NCBI GenBank assembly: GCA_039024295.1
Contig: JBCDIQ010000017.1
Span: 1 to 30,360, forward strand
Origin: JBCDIQ01 sp039024295
Lineage (GTDB): Bacteria; Bacteroidota; Bacteroidia; J057
Length of the DNA: 30,360 nt
Direction of reading: 5' to 3'
Shown: positions 14,768-23,700 of the stretch, in pieces
Layout of the letters: each line of letters opens with the position of its first letter
Position numbering within the stretch: the first letter of the stretch is position 1
The notes under the pieces: model-generated
The model's input: only the letters and a program-made list of their open reading frames with translations
Told to the model about the DNA's origin: nothing
Database searches by the model: none
Translations under genes and position numbers: made by a program

Positions 14768-16312
14768 ATGAATACCATAAGAAAAATAGGTGTGTTGGCC
14801 CTGTTCATGGGGCTAACCGCCGCCTTTGGGCAGCACGAACTTCACGTACAGACCAACGGCATATTTCATGTACAAAATGGTGCCCTGGTGCATGTGCAAG
14901 GTGAAGTTGAAAATGAAACGGGGGGTAATGTCACCAACAATGGAGAAATTGAGCTGAGGGGTGACTGGACCAACCATGGCAGTTACACTTCAGCGGGCTT
15001 AGTAGAGTTTTTTGGCAATACCCCCGACTCAATCGAAGGGAATATGATAGCTGCCAATAGCTTTTTTGACCTTCAGATCAATAAAATAGGCGGCAATGGC
15101 AATTGGCTGGTCAACTTGGATACAATCATTGAAGTGGATAATGGATTGCGGCTGACCAGTGGAATTGTGGTTACCGATACCCATGAAGTATTTGTATCCA
15201 ATGGAGCAACAGGCGCAATCGGTGGCTATGATGACCCTGGCATGGGAAATACCACCGCCAACCATCGGTACGTTCAAGGCAACCTGCGCAGGACCATTTC
15301 CGCCAATGCAGATTACCATTATCCGGTAGGAGAAGCCCCGCCTGCGCTTGGAGGCCGTGGCTATCAATTGTGCAAGCTTGATTTTACCAACCGAACCACC
15401 ACCACCCAAGTCCGTGTTCACTTTGATGGGGCTGTCAATCCAACGGTAAATGTAGGCGCAGACGATTGTGGCACCTCTCTTTGCGGATCTTTCCGAGGTG
15501 CCTGGCTAGCAGAAGAAAACCAGGGAAATCCCCAATACCATGTTTCCCTTTATCCGAGAAATACAGCCAACACCCCCACCAGTTGTGCATTGTATGCCAA
15601 CCATTTCATTTTAATGGCGAATCATATCGCGGCCACCTTTGACCTCGGCGGAGACCCCTGCATTGGCAGGCTCACCATGGCAAATGGACAGCACATCAAC
15701 GACAACAACTACATGGGCATGGGAGCCTATACCGTAGGGCTGGGAGAACAACCCTTTCCAGTAGAGCTGCTGGGCATCGAGGCCCTGCCAAAAGCGCCAG
15801 CGATTCAGGTTAATTGGATCACAACACGTGAAACCAACAGTTCTCATTTCGAATTGGAACGAAGCCTGGATGGAACCAGCTTTGAGTACCTTGCCACCAT
15901 TGAGGCTTCAGGCACCACCGAAAGTGCTACCGCCTATTCTTTTGATGACCTGACCGTTAGCCCCGCTATCCGATACTTTTATCGGATCAATATGGTGGAC
16001 CTAAACGGGCAGCAATCCTATTCGGATATGGTGAATGCTACGTTGCCCAAAGGGGGGATTCGAATGGGTGCCCCCTACCCCAATCCCTCTCGGGGGCTGG
16101 TCCAAATTGATGTGGAATTACCCCAGGCTTCTACCTATCAGTTTTTGGTGTACAACAACCTGGGCCAGCAGGTGCGATCTGAACGCCGGGATTTACAAGG
16201 CGGATTAAATGAGCTTGTATTTGATTTGGAGGCATTGGCAGAAGGCAGTTACCAGTTCGTGATTACGGACGGCTATGACCGGTATACCAGGCGGCTGGTA
16301 CTTTTAGATTGA
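14768..16312 (+). CDS. T9SS-sorted surface protein
   Basis: A 514-residue secreted protein. It has a signal peptide (MNTIRKIGVLALFMGLTAAFG), an N-terminal beta-helix-like part of short repeats (VQTNGIFHVQNGALVHVQGE, NNGEIELRGDWTNHGSYTS), a fibronectin-III-like segment around 355-430 (FELERSLDGTSFEYLATIEA), and a type A T9SS C-terminal sorting domain at about 433-514 (APYPNPSRGLVQIDVE ... GSYQFVITDGYDRYTRRLVL). The domain directs export through the type IX system and surface attachment. It lies 5 bp after the repeat protein and shares its terminator, so the two probably work together at the cell surface. Confidence 0.92.
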   Translation: MNTIRKIGVLALFMGLTAAFGQHELHVQTNGIFHVQNGALVHVQGEVENETGGNVTNNGEIELRGDWTNHGSYTSAGLVEFFGNTPDSIEGNMIAANSFFDLQINKIGGNGNWLVNLDTIIEVDNGLRLTSGIVVTDTHEVFVSNGATGAIGGYDDPGMGNTTANHRYVQGNLRRTISANADYHYPVGEAPPALGGRGYQLCKLDFTNRTTTTQVRVHFDGAVNPTVNVGADDCGTSLCGSFRGAWLAEENQGNPQYHVSLYPRNTANTPTSCALYANHFILMANHIAATFDLGGDPCIGRLTMANGQHINDNNYMGMGAYTVGLGEQPFPVELLGIEALPKAPAIQVNWITTRETNSSHFELERSLDGTSFEYLATIEASGTTESATAYSFDDLTVSPAIRYFYRINMVDLNGQQSYSDMVNATLPKGGIRMGAPYPNPSRGLVQIDVELPQASTYQFLVYNNLGQQVRSERRDLQGGLNELVFDLEALAEGSYQFVITDGYDRYTRRLVLLD

Positions 16313-16331
16313 CGTTTTCAAGACAGTTTCT

Positions 16332-16360
16332 AAGGGCAAGCTTCTCCAGCTTGCCTTTTT
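16332..16360 (+). terminator. rho-independent terminator of surface-protein operon
   Basis: GGCAAGCT (16335-16342), five-base loop TCTCC, AGCTTGCC (16348-16355), then TTTTT. It is a perfect 8-bp stem with a T-run, 20 bp after the stop of the T9SS protein. Confidence 0.9.
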
Positions 16361-16389
16361 CATTTAGGAGATAATTTCAGGACTTTTTT

Positions 16390-16974
16390 ATGATTGGACT
16401 TTTTCAGAGCTTTGCCACCAGCATGAAAAAGGGGTTTATTTCAGGCAACCATCAAACACCATTTGGATACGTACTGGGAATGGTGTTGGCCCTTATGGTG
16501 GCTACCGGTGCCTATCAGGCATGGTTTGCTGATGTTCCCGTTTCCATTTTTTTCTATTCCCACTACCAGCCCTACGACAGTACCCCTTTGCTCAAAGCAG
16601 CCTCGGACCATCCAGACTGCGCCGCCATTGTCGAAAAAGCCCATACCCTCTATGCTTCACGTGCCTATCAGGAAGCCATCGTCCAATTAGATAGCTTACT
16701 GGATAAGCGTCCGGAATGCCAGGAGGCACTTCTTTACAAAGGCCTTTGCTTTTTAGGGCTAAAAAAGCTGAACCAATCTCATCAGGTACTTTCAACTATT
16801 ATGCTCACCGGTACCCCCGACCAGCAAGCAGTCGCCAAATGGTACAGAACCCTTGTCCTGGTCCTGCAAAACAAACACGAACTGGCCCACCAAGAGGCTG
16901 AATCCCAGATGGAATCGGGGCTATTCGCTGAAAATGCCTTGAAGTTATGGGTAGATTTGGATGCGGCTTTTTAG
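16390..16974 (+). CDS. membrane-anchored TPR-like protein
   Basis: A 194-residue protein with one membrane helix at about residues 26-47 (YVLGMVLALMVATGAYQAW) and a C-terminal domain of helical repeats (EKAHTLYASRAYQEAIVQLD, then ECQEALLYKGLCFLGLKKLN), which look like tetratricopeptide repeats. The TPR part should lie outside the cytoplasm if the positive N-terminus (MKKG) stays in. TPR proteins hold partners together; none is evident here. The start ATG at 16390 lies 30 bp after a terminator, with AGGAG about 20 bp upstream. An internal ATG at residue 12 (MKKGFISG) is an alternative start. Confidence 0.8.
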   Translation: MIGLFQSFATSMKKGFISGNHQTPFGYVLGMVLALMVATGAYQAWFADVPVSIFFYSHYQPYDSTPLLKAASDHPDCAAIVEKAHTLYASRAYQEAIVQLDSLLDKRPECQEALLYKGLCFLGLKKLNQSHQVLSTIMLTGTPDQQAVAKWYRTLVLVLQNKHELAHQEAESQMESGLFAENALKLWVDLDAAF

Positions 16975-17352
16975 GGGTTGTTCCAATCCATTAGAATTGA
17001 TTGTAGATACCGCGTTTGACTACTGTTTGCAGATCAAAGAATCCGATAGTCTGCTTAGAATGGGAAGTAGGCCGAGGCTACTCATACCGACTTCACCGTT
17101 GTTGCACAGACTTTCGTAGAAAATCAAGCGCGTTGGCCTCCCCAAACAGCGGGGGCTGCGATGGGTTGCGGGAGGAGGCATTGTTTGGGGGAGAATTTTG
17201 GGTACTTTTTTCGATTGAAAAAGTACCACAATCTAATTTTTTATCATTTAGTAAAAATTCAATTATGCCACTCCACAAAGGAATTGATCTCTTCGTTCCC
17301 CAAAAATACTGCAACAAGAAAAAGCTTACTAAAATAGGTTCAAAGAAAAGCG
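16975..17352. other. intergenic region with nested inverted repeats
   Basis: About 380 bp between convergent genes. CCCCAAACA (17140-17148) is inverted at TGTTTGGGG (17182-17190). A second inverted repeat, GGTACTTTTT / AAAAAGTACC (17201-17227), is a perfect 10-bp stem with a 7-base loop that could terminate transcription in both directions. Short ORFs cross the region on both strands, but none has a recognisable domain. Confidence 0.6.
17201..17227. terminator. possible bidirectional terminator hairpin
   Basis: A perfect 10-bp stem, GGTACTTTTT-TCGATTG-AAAAAGTACC, between two convergent genes. The T/A-rich lower part can act as a U-tract on either strand, but there is no further T-run after the stem, so the call is tentative. 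Confidence 0.35.
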
Positions 17353-17895
17353 TCAAGCCTCCTCATTTTTCGCCTCCCCATTCAACGACATATCCCCGAG
17401 CAGAACTTTCTTGTCCTCGCACCGCTCAATGGCAGAGTGGTAGATCTGAATATCCTGGGTCAGCACAGAATTGAAGATGGCATTTTTGTAGGCAACCATA
17501 GCCTCATCAAAGTGGCCTTGAAGCTCATACATGATGCCGTATTCGTAGTACACCTCAGACTTTTTGATGCCTTCCACCTTCATGGCGCGTTCCAGCAATC
17601 CGGAAAGCTCTTCATAGCGCTCCAGGCGAGAAAGCAGGCTGGCGTAGTTGAGGTACAGCAGTGGATAATCCGGACTAAAAGATAAGGCCGCTTTATAGTG
17701 CTGCTCGGATCGGTTGAAGTCCTTGTATTCATTTTCATACAACCAGCCCAAATGGCTGTGCGCCCGCCCATAGTCCGGCTGCTCATTGATGAGTTCTTCC
17801 AATACAGATACGGCTTGCACCACTTCCCCTTGCCGAATGTGCTGCTCAGCTTCGAAGAACATTTCGTCCAACCTGGGATTACCAGCTTCCATCAT
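17353..17895 (-). CDS. tetratricopeptide repeat protein
   Basis: A soluble protein of 180 residues from the ATG at 17895 (MMEAGNPRLDEMFFEAEQHI). The open frame extends to an ATT at 17937, but a good -7 box at 17925-17932 lies inside that extension, so the shorter form is chosen. It contains about three TPR units: FFEAEQHIRQGEVVQAVSVL, AHSHLGWLYENEYKDFNRSE and VYYEYGIMYELQGHFDEAMV. There is no signal peptide or enzymatic domain. It probably acts as a protein-interaction adaptor; partners are unknown. It is followed on the same strand only by noncoding DNA and lies 57 bp downstream of the phosphoesterase gene, so read-through from that gene is possible. Confidence 0.85.
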   Translation of the reverse strand: MMEAGNPRLDEMFFEAEQHIRQGEVVQAVSVLEELINEQPDYGRAHSHLGWLYENEYKDFNRSEQHYKAALSFSPDYPLLYLNYASLLSRLERYEELSGLLERAMKVEGIKKSEVYYEYGIMYELQGHFDEAMVAYKNAIFNSVLTQDIQIYHSAIERCEDKKVLLGDMSLNGEAKNEEA

Positions 17896-17924
17896 ACGCC
17901 TTTGGTGTTGAATGAATCGAGGGG

Positions 17925-17932
17925 CAAAATTA
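17925..17932 (-). promoter_or_regulatory. -7 box before TPR protein
   Basis: TAATTTTG on the minus strand matches the Bacteroidota TAnnTTTG element exactly and lies 29 bp before the chosen ATG. No convincing -33 TTTG is seen at the usual spacing. Confidence 0.45.
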
Positions 17933-17952
17933 GCCAATAATTCCGAAAATGC

Positions 17953-18600
17953 CTATACCTGAAAAACTTCCCCCTCCGCAAGCACAAATACCCGATCTTC
18001 TTTCTTGGGTTCAATCAGGCCCAGTCCCGTAAATGCTCCAAACGCTGGCAATATCCCCTGACGATCAGTGAAATAAAAGCACGGAAGCCGTAATCGCTGT
18101 CTCCCTGCGCCCTGCAATCGAATGCCGGGGTGCACATGCCCGGCCAGTACGTACCGATCCAATGGCAAGTTCTCCACATCCATCGGGAAGTGCCGCAACA
18201 GGAACGGCTTCAAGTCCAAATCTCCCTGGTGAATCACCAGATGCGCATCTTCGTAGGCAGACTTCGGGAGAATGTCATGATTCCCCTGCACCAATTCAAA
18301 TGACACTGCAGGAAACTGATCTAGCACCTCCACAAATGCCTCCCACGCCTGGTTCAGGCGGCTGTGAAACAAATCCCCCAGGAAAATGACCCGCTCCGGC
18401 TGTGTCTTTTCCACCAACTGCCGAAACCGCTCCAGATTTGCGCCCTGCACATTTCCCGGAATGGGAATCCCGTTTTTGCGGAAATGAGCCGCCTTGCCAA
18501 GGTGAAGATCTGCGAGGAACAAAATGCGCGGGGCTTCCCAGAAGAGGGCGGCCTCTGGCAGGAGTTGAAGGGATTCGTTGGCGAGGGAGAGGGGGAGCAT
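17953..18600 (-). CDS. pdeM: PdeM-type metallophosphoesterase
   Basis: A 215-residue calcineurin-like phosphoesterase from the ATG at 18600 (MLPLSLANESLQLLPEAALF). Metal-site motifs follow in order: LADLHLGK, FLGDLFHS, QGNHD and AGHVHPG. The DLHLGKxxHFRKNGIPIP context and the length match the ligase-associated DNA damage response endonuclease PdeM, usually found with DNA ligase, helicase and exonuclease partners. Those partners are not in this window, so the gene stands apart from its usual cluster. The frame is open to a TTG at 18639, but the -7 box TATTTTTG (18606-18613) lies just before the ATG, which supports the shorter form and a very short or absent leader. Confidence 0.88.
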   Translation of the reverse strand: MLPLSLANESLQLLPEAALFWEAPRILFLADLHLGKAAHFRKNGIPIPGNVQGANLERFRQLVEKTQPERVIFLGDLFHSRLNQAWEAFVEVLDQFPAVSFELVQGNHDILPKSAYEDAHLVIHQGDLDLKPFLLRHFPMDVENLPLDRYVLAGHVHPGIRLQGAGRQRLRLPCFYFTDRQGILPAFGAFTGLGLIEPKKEDRVFVLAEGEVFQV

Positions 18601-18605
18601 GGGGA

Positions 18606-18613
18606 CAAAAATA
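18606..18613 (-). promoter_or_regulatory. -7 box before pdeM
   Basis: TATTTTTG on the minus strand is a full TAnnTTTG match, ending only 5 bp before the ATG at 18600. The transcript would be leaderless or nearly so. A -33 element is not clear. Confidence 0.45.
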
Positions 18614-18642
18614 GAGAAAAAAGGAAATTGAAATCCCAATCC

Positions 18643-19869
18643 CTACCTCAACAACACTTTCTCGCGGCCAATCAAATCCCCTCTAGAAGTCACTACCAAC
18701 GAGTAAACACCTTTTGCCAACCCACCAAAATCAGGAGCAATGGTTTGTAGTCCTGAATTAATGTAAATAACCTCCTGAAAGACAGTTCTCCCTGAGACAT
18801 CCATCAACCGAATCTGAGTTTCAACGCTTCGCTTAGCATCAAAGCGGATAACTACTTCCCCCTGGTCTTGATACACCTGAAATCCAAAATCAGCTTGTCT
18901 CTGCAAAACAGAAGTAATAGCTCCTCCTTTAATCCGGGTTACCGTCTGCCGAAAATTGCTCCCCACCCATACATCGTCATTGGAAGCAATAAACTGTGCA
19001 TTGATCAAGATGCTGTTGGGAATGAGCGAAGTGGCAGAAAACAGCGTAGAATCCGTCCCATCATACCGGATGACACCCGGGCTTCTGCCTTGAACGCCTA
19101 CCCAAAACACATCCCTGCTATCCAGTCCAAAGGCCGTAAAGTTGAGGCCCACCGGAAATACCTGCTGTGGGATTACATCCGAAAAGTAAGCACCATTTTC
19201 ATAGTAATTGACCTTGCCCCCAAACCCGGCCACATACATACGATTTTTGGAGCTTACGTCAATGAAAAGGGGATTAAAATTGTCATTGAGGATGGTCCAG
19301 CCCGTTGCCAAATCATAGGTGAACAAACTACTGGGGAGCAATACCCACATCTGCCCTGTGTTATCAAATACCAGTTGGTTGACCGTGTTGATCAGGGCAG
19401 GTTTGCTCGTCTGATCACCTGGTGTCACAGTAGTTCCATCATACGAAAACACACCATTGGGATTGATAAACACCAAATCTCCCTGGCGGTCGAAACCAAT
19501 TTCCAGGGCATTATCGGTGATGACCTGCGTCCAGGTTGTATCATCCCAGCGGTAAATGCCGTTGGTGGTGCCCACCCAAATTTTACCTGTCGGAGATGCC
19601 TTCATGTCTCGTACGCAAGAAGTACAAGGAATCTGCCCCACCTGTTGCCATGCCTGGCCGTCAAACCTCAGGAAATCAGACTCCCTTCCCCCAGAGGCGA
19701 AGTAGAGATACCGCATCCATATTTCGCCATTGCTCGCCTCAGCGAATATCATGCTTTCCGGGTCATCAATGACAATATCTGTCAGGTCATATTGGGTAAT
19801 GAGGGGATTTTGGGCTTGGAGGAAGGCTGTGCTTAGGCAGAAAAGGATAAGGGAGAAGAAGTGTTTCAT
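18643..19869 (-). CDS. T9SS-sorted beta-propeller protein
   Basis: A 408-residue secreted protein from the ATG at 19869, where a signal peptide begins (MKHFFSLILFCLSTAFLQAQ). The open frame extends 29 codons further but lacks any signal-peptide logic there. The body has two-component-regulator-propeller repeats: NGEIWMRYLYFASG, TGKIWVGTTNGIYRWDDTTW, TGQMWVLLPSSLFTYD and RDVFWVGVQGRSPGVIRYDG. The C-terminus (about 330-408, with IRLMDVSGRTVFQEVI and LAKGVYSLVVTS ... EKVLLR) is a T9SS type A sorting domain. It is therefore a surface or secreted propeller, not a kinase. It is 42 bp upstream of pdeM on the same strand. Confidence 0.9.
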   Translation of the reverse strand: MKHFFSLILFCLSTAFLQAQNPLITQYDLTDIVIDDPESMIFAEASNGEIWMRYLYFASGGRESDFLRFDGQAWQQVGQIPCTSCVRDMKASPTGKIWVGTTNGIYRWDDTTWTQVITDNALEIGFDRQGDLVFINPNGVFSYDGTTVTPGDQTSKPALINTVNQLVFDNTGQMWVLLPSSLFTYDLATGWTILNDNFNPLFIDVSSKNRMYVAGFGGKVNYYENGAYFSDVIPQQVFPVGLNFTAFGLDSRDVFWVGVQGRSPGVIRYDGTDSTLFSATSLIPNSILINAQFIASNDDVWVGSNFRQTVTRIKGGAITSVLQRQADFGFQVYQDQGEVVIRFDAKRSVETQIRLMDVSGRTVFQEVIYINSGLQTIAPDFGGLAKGVYSLVVTSRGDLIGREKVLLR

Positions 19870-19892
19870 GGTTTTTTTGTTAGGGTTTAGAG

Positions 19893-19900
19893 TAAAATTA
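19893..19900 (-). promoter_or_regulatory. -7-like box before T9SS propeller protein
   Basis: TAATTTTA on the minus strand differs from TAnnTTTG at one position. An ATTG lies about 18 bp upstream, and the ATG at 19869 lies 23 bp downstream. It supports the start at the signal peptide. Confidence 0.35.
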
Positions 19901-20128
19901 AGGATTTGGATAAGAATGCAATGGTGGGATACCAGATAAAGGGGGATGCGATCCATTTCTTGTATAGGCAGTGTTTTGGAAGCCTAAGAAGGAAAACGGC
20001 TAGGTGCCTCCATTTCAGTCGGTATGCCACGACGATGTGGTCAGAGATGCAGTCTATGGGATCACTCAATTTATGAAAATTCAGGCTTTTCATTTGGTTG
20101 ACAGTCGAGGAACCTCAAGGTCCTAACT

Positions 20129-20446
20129 TTAGGCTCCCCCCATAGTAACCGGATCAGGCGCAGGCTCCACCGCTTCGACTTCCTCATTAGCCTTGTCGGG
20201 AAACTTCTCCCCAAGTTTATCCAGCATGTCCATAGCTCCCTGCTGAATCTCATCAATCCGCACCTCTTTTTCTTCGTCTGAAATAGTTCCTGCGGTGAAC
20301 TCTTTTTCCAGGACCCTGTACCTGCCAAGTAAAACCACCATGGTGCCGGCATGGAAGGTGTCTTTTAAGCCAGCCTGAAGTTCAAGTAAAGCCGCTTTTA
20401 GCTGACCGTCTTCGATCAATTGGGAAATGTAGAATTCGCGTTTCAT
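20129..20446 (-). CDS. stand-alone EAD11-like adaptor protein
   Basis: A 105-residue acidic helical protein from the ATG at 20446 (MKREFYISQLIEDG). The frame is open to a GTG at 20494, but the domain begins right at the ATG. Three blocks align by eye with the C-terminal tail of the Roco protein at 3038-5650: GQLKAALLELQAGLKD with RKIEEALRLLEIAMPED; MVVLLGRYRVLEKE with VILLFADLKSIRNG; and GTISDEEKEVRIDEIQQGAM with GTMNQEDIKVAETDLMKRIL. The pattern matches effector-associated domain 11 of bacterial conflict systems. Here the domain is almost the whole protein; only a Pro/Glu-rich tail follows. It may be an adaptor, decoy or inhibitor that binds other EAD11 proteins, but no effector is fused. 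It is on the same strand as the PUFA genes and 330 bp downstream, probably unrelated to them. Confidence 0.7.
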   Translation of the reverse strand: MKREFYISQLIEDGQLKAALLELQAGLKDTFHAGTMVVLLGRYRVLEKEFTAGTISDEEKEVRIDEIQQGAMDMLDKLGEKFPDKANEEVEAVEPAPDPVTMGGA

Positions 20447-20776
20447 GTTGAGGGCTTGTTGGTCATTAATTGAACAGTCTAAAGATCCCTCCACTCCGGT
20501 CGGGACGACAAAACAGGCGTTTGTGATGAGGGGTTCACTGCGTTACCAACCTCGCCACAAGGGCACTCCCTATTCAAAACCCAAGTTTGTCACCTCGACT
20601 TCATGGAGAGGTCTAAGGATCAGAAGATTGCTTCCTATTGGCGGTACGAATCTACTTCTCCATAGATCAGACGTTTTATACCCCGATCTACGACAATCAG
20701 AGAAAACCTGCGACCTTCAACGCCGTTCGGAAAACGGCGGTACGAATCAAACCCCGATCCACACCTGATCGTTCCC
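20447..20776. other. intergenic region with dispersed and direct repeats
   Basis: 330 bp with no convincing gene. On the minus strand 20511-20484 reads GTCGTCCCGA ... GGAGGGATCT, like the element at 9262-9287. GGCGGTACGAATC occurs twice (20640-20652 and 20736-20748), and each copy is followed by ACCCCGATC at different distances. CGCCGTT-CGGAA-AACGGCG (20721-20739) is a 7-bp hairpin. It has no T-run, so it is a poor terminator for the PUFA operon. Confidence 0.55.
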
Positions 20777-23700
20777 CTACCTCACCTGCACATCCAGCGC
20801 CATTCCGGTCACTTCATAAATCCGCATGGTCCCTTTCCAAACGTAGGCATCGCCCAGGATTGTCAGGCCGCCATTTGCATGGTGTTTAACATCCGTGATA
20901 TGTACCTCCAACTGCATGATGGGATCATCGGAAAGAATCTGTCCCCGGTACTTCCACTCGGTCTGATGAGGAGCGGTGTGGGTAAATTGTGCATTGGCAG
21001 GTTGCTGAACGAGGCCCTGCTCAATCACAAAGGCTTTCATCGCCTGGTGGATGGCTTCTAGTCCTAGAGAACCGGGCATCACCGGGTCCTGGTAAAAGTG
21101 ACGGGTGAAGAACCAATCATGTGCTCGAACAAACTTCTTCCCATAGACATATCCTTTTCCAGCCTTTCCACCAGTTGGGGCGAAACGTAATTCGTGGAGC
21201 AGATCTAGCTGCTCACGACCCAGGGCCAGCTGGGTACCGTTGTCAAACAACCGCTTACGGGTTCCGCCCATGATGAGGTTAGTCCGTGGGAGCTCCAGGT
21301 TGTTTTGCTCGAACCAAGGGGCAGTGTGGGCACCTTTGTCAAGTCCTGCCTGGCTTTGCAGCCCTTCTGCCGGGAAGAACCCAAAAGAAGCCGTACCATT
21401 GTAGAAAGTCTGCCCATCCACGGAGAGGGAGTAGGTAAACTTCTGTAGCACGGTCGCTCCCATGCGAGCCGACATGGTCATGGCCACATGGTTGGTGATG
21501 GTTTTGCCACGCAAGTCTGGCATCTGGGCTAAAGTGCCTTCACCATCCAGGTTGCGGAAGAACAATTCCTGATACGGTTCATTCAGCGTACTTCCTGACC
21601 AGGCAGAAAGCAGGCCACACGGCTGCAAAGCAATTTCCATAAGGATGCTGTATGGCATCACAGGAGAAGCATTCTGCTCAACATACCAGGCATCGGCAGG
21701 CACGTCATACTCTGCGTGGATGGTGTTGCCTTCTTTAGGACCAGTTTCAATGCCCTGAACAGCCATTACGCGAGAAATAACATTCAGGTCTGTATTCGGG
21801 TGACGAGACGCCCGCATTTTCTCCAGCGGCGCAAAGCGAGGACCAAAGCACTTTTCCAGAGAACCCAGGGAAAATTGCTCCAGGTCAAATTCGTTCATCA
21901 CGGCATTTTTGGATGCCTCAGGCAACGTGCGCTCGGCAGGCTGCAAGTAAGCAGGCTCACTTTTCTCGGACAACTGCAAACCGAGGTTCTCGAAAAATAC
22001 GGTCAGAATGCCGTCTTCCGTCAAGATTTCCAGGTCGGCAATGACATATGGGTGAGGCACCAGTCCAATCTCTTTTACCTCCATCCGGTAAATGAGTTTG
22101 GTGTTTTTAGGTGTCACCTGTCTACGGCACCGCACCTTTTGTGGCAAGTCACGAATCGGCTGAAAGCGTGCATCCTTGGTCAGGCGCTGCATGCCGAGCA
22201 TCAGCATATAGAATCGCAGTAGCTGACCTCCACCTTCTGCTTGCAGGGAACCTGCTAGCACCTCGTCATCACGGAAGTGACAAGGGAAGAACCACGCTTC
22301 TGGATATAAATCCAGTTCTGCCTCCACATATCCTAATCCCCAACTTCCCCCTTGACGGTCTACCTTGCTGATTCTGTCTAGCATCAAAATGCCTTCAGGT
22401 GGCAGCCTCAGCGATTTATTTCTACCATCCGCGAAATAGGCAGGCCCAAAACAACGATGGATATCGCCTTTCACCAAGTGCATTAAATCTTCACGAGAGA
22501 AAGAGGTACGATCACAATCTAATACGGGAATGAAGATCTTCTTCTCTGCATTTTGACGCGCTTCAATTTCCTCTTGGGAAAATACGACCCCTTGCCCTCC
22601 GTACAGGTCGCCATCGCTGAAGAAGCCTGCGCAGCCGCCATCCATTTTCAATACCATGCGGTCTTCTACAAAGCACTCATAACTGAAGAAGAACAACAGG
22701 TTACCTCCACTTCGGGCGTAGTTATTGATCTTGATGTCGTACCGCAGGGTTTGTCCTTCAAATGGCAGATCGTCCAAAAAGGTCAGGGTGCAATCCAGCA
22801 ATCGGTACACCATGTCCCCCTTTGCCTCAAAGTCAATCCCGATGTAACTGATCAACATCAGGTCACACTGACCAGATTCCACAGAAACTGCCCAGGGGAT
22901 CTGCCCATCAGTTGCATACCAGGAATCGTAGGGAATGTCGTATTCCGTCTGAATCATGGAAGGCCGGAATGAACCCCGCTCTGCTTCGAGCTTGGTTACA
23001 CGACTCACCAGCAAATAGGGTGGCATCGGCAGCATTACCCGGCGGGGATATGTGTCTATGATTTCGTATTCATCCCCAAATACCTTGGCAATTTTCCCTT
23101 CGGCAAACTCCAACATGTCCGCTTCATCAAAAATGACTTCACGGTCATTCAGGCGATTGGGATCTGAATAATCCTGCAGTTTCAGGCCATTTTCGGCCAC
23201 TGGAAGGGAGTTAGAGGAAATAGAAACAGGCGCTGCCTGTGTGGATTGAGTATTTTGCATAATGGGTTGAGGAGAATTGAAATCGTTTGATGCAGTCGCT
23301 AACACGGGTACAGCGGCTACTGGAGCCGGCTGTGGGATAGCGGTTTTGATAGGGTGGAATTTTCCGATAAGTTCTGGCGCTTTGAGCGCATCGCCTACAC
23401 GGGGTCCGCCAATGCGAACGCGCTTCCGCAGGGGAGACACCTGTCTTTGTTTGGGAGCTGGAGGCAGTAGCGCTTCCAGGGAAAGCGGGAGACGGTGACT
23501 GAATAACTGAGCCGCCGCCTGAAGGATATTCTGTCGATCAGACATGCCCTTATTGTTGGTCGCCACAGCCAGATGCGGACGACCTTTCAGGACTTCTTTT
23601 GTCCAACGCGTACAGGTGACATTCGGCCCTAGTTCAATAAACACTCGGGCACCGTCGTTGTAAACCTGCTCTACCTGACTGGGCCAGTCTACGCCATGAA

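Noticed and set aside
17016..17474. A 152-codon plus-strand ORF across the inverted-repeat region
   Set aside because: It runs antisense into the TPR gene, starts in noncoding DNA and has no domain or promoter.
18868..19836. A 322-codon plus-strand ORF
   Set aside because: It is exactly antisense to the T9SS propeller gene, which has a signal peptide, repeats and a sorting domain; the long antisense frame is a codon-use artefact.
20640..20748. A CRISPR array suggested by direct repeats
   Set aside because: There are only two 13-bp copies, with no regular spacers and no cas genes.
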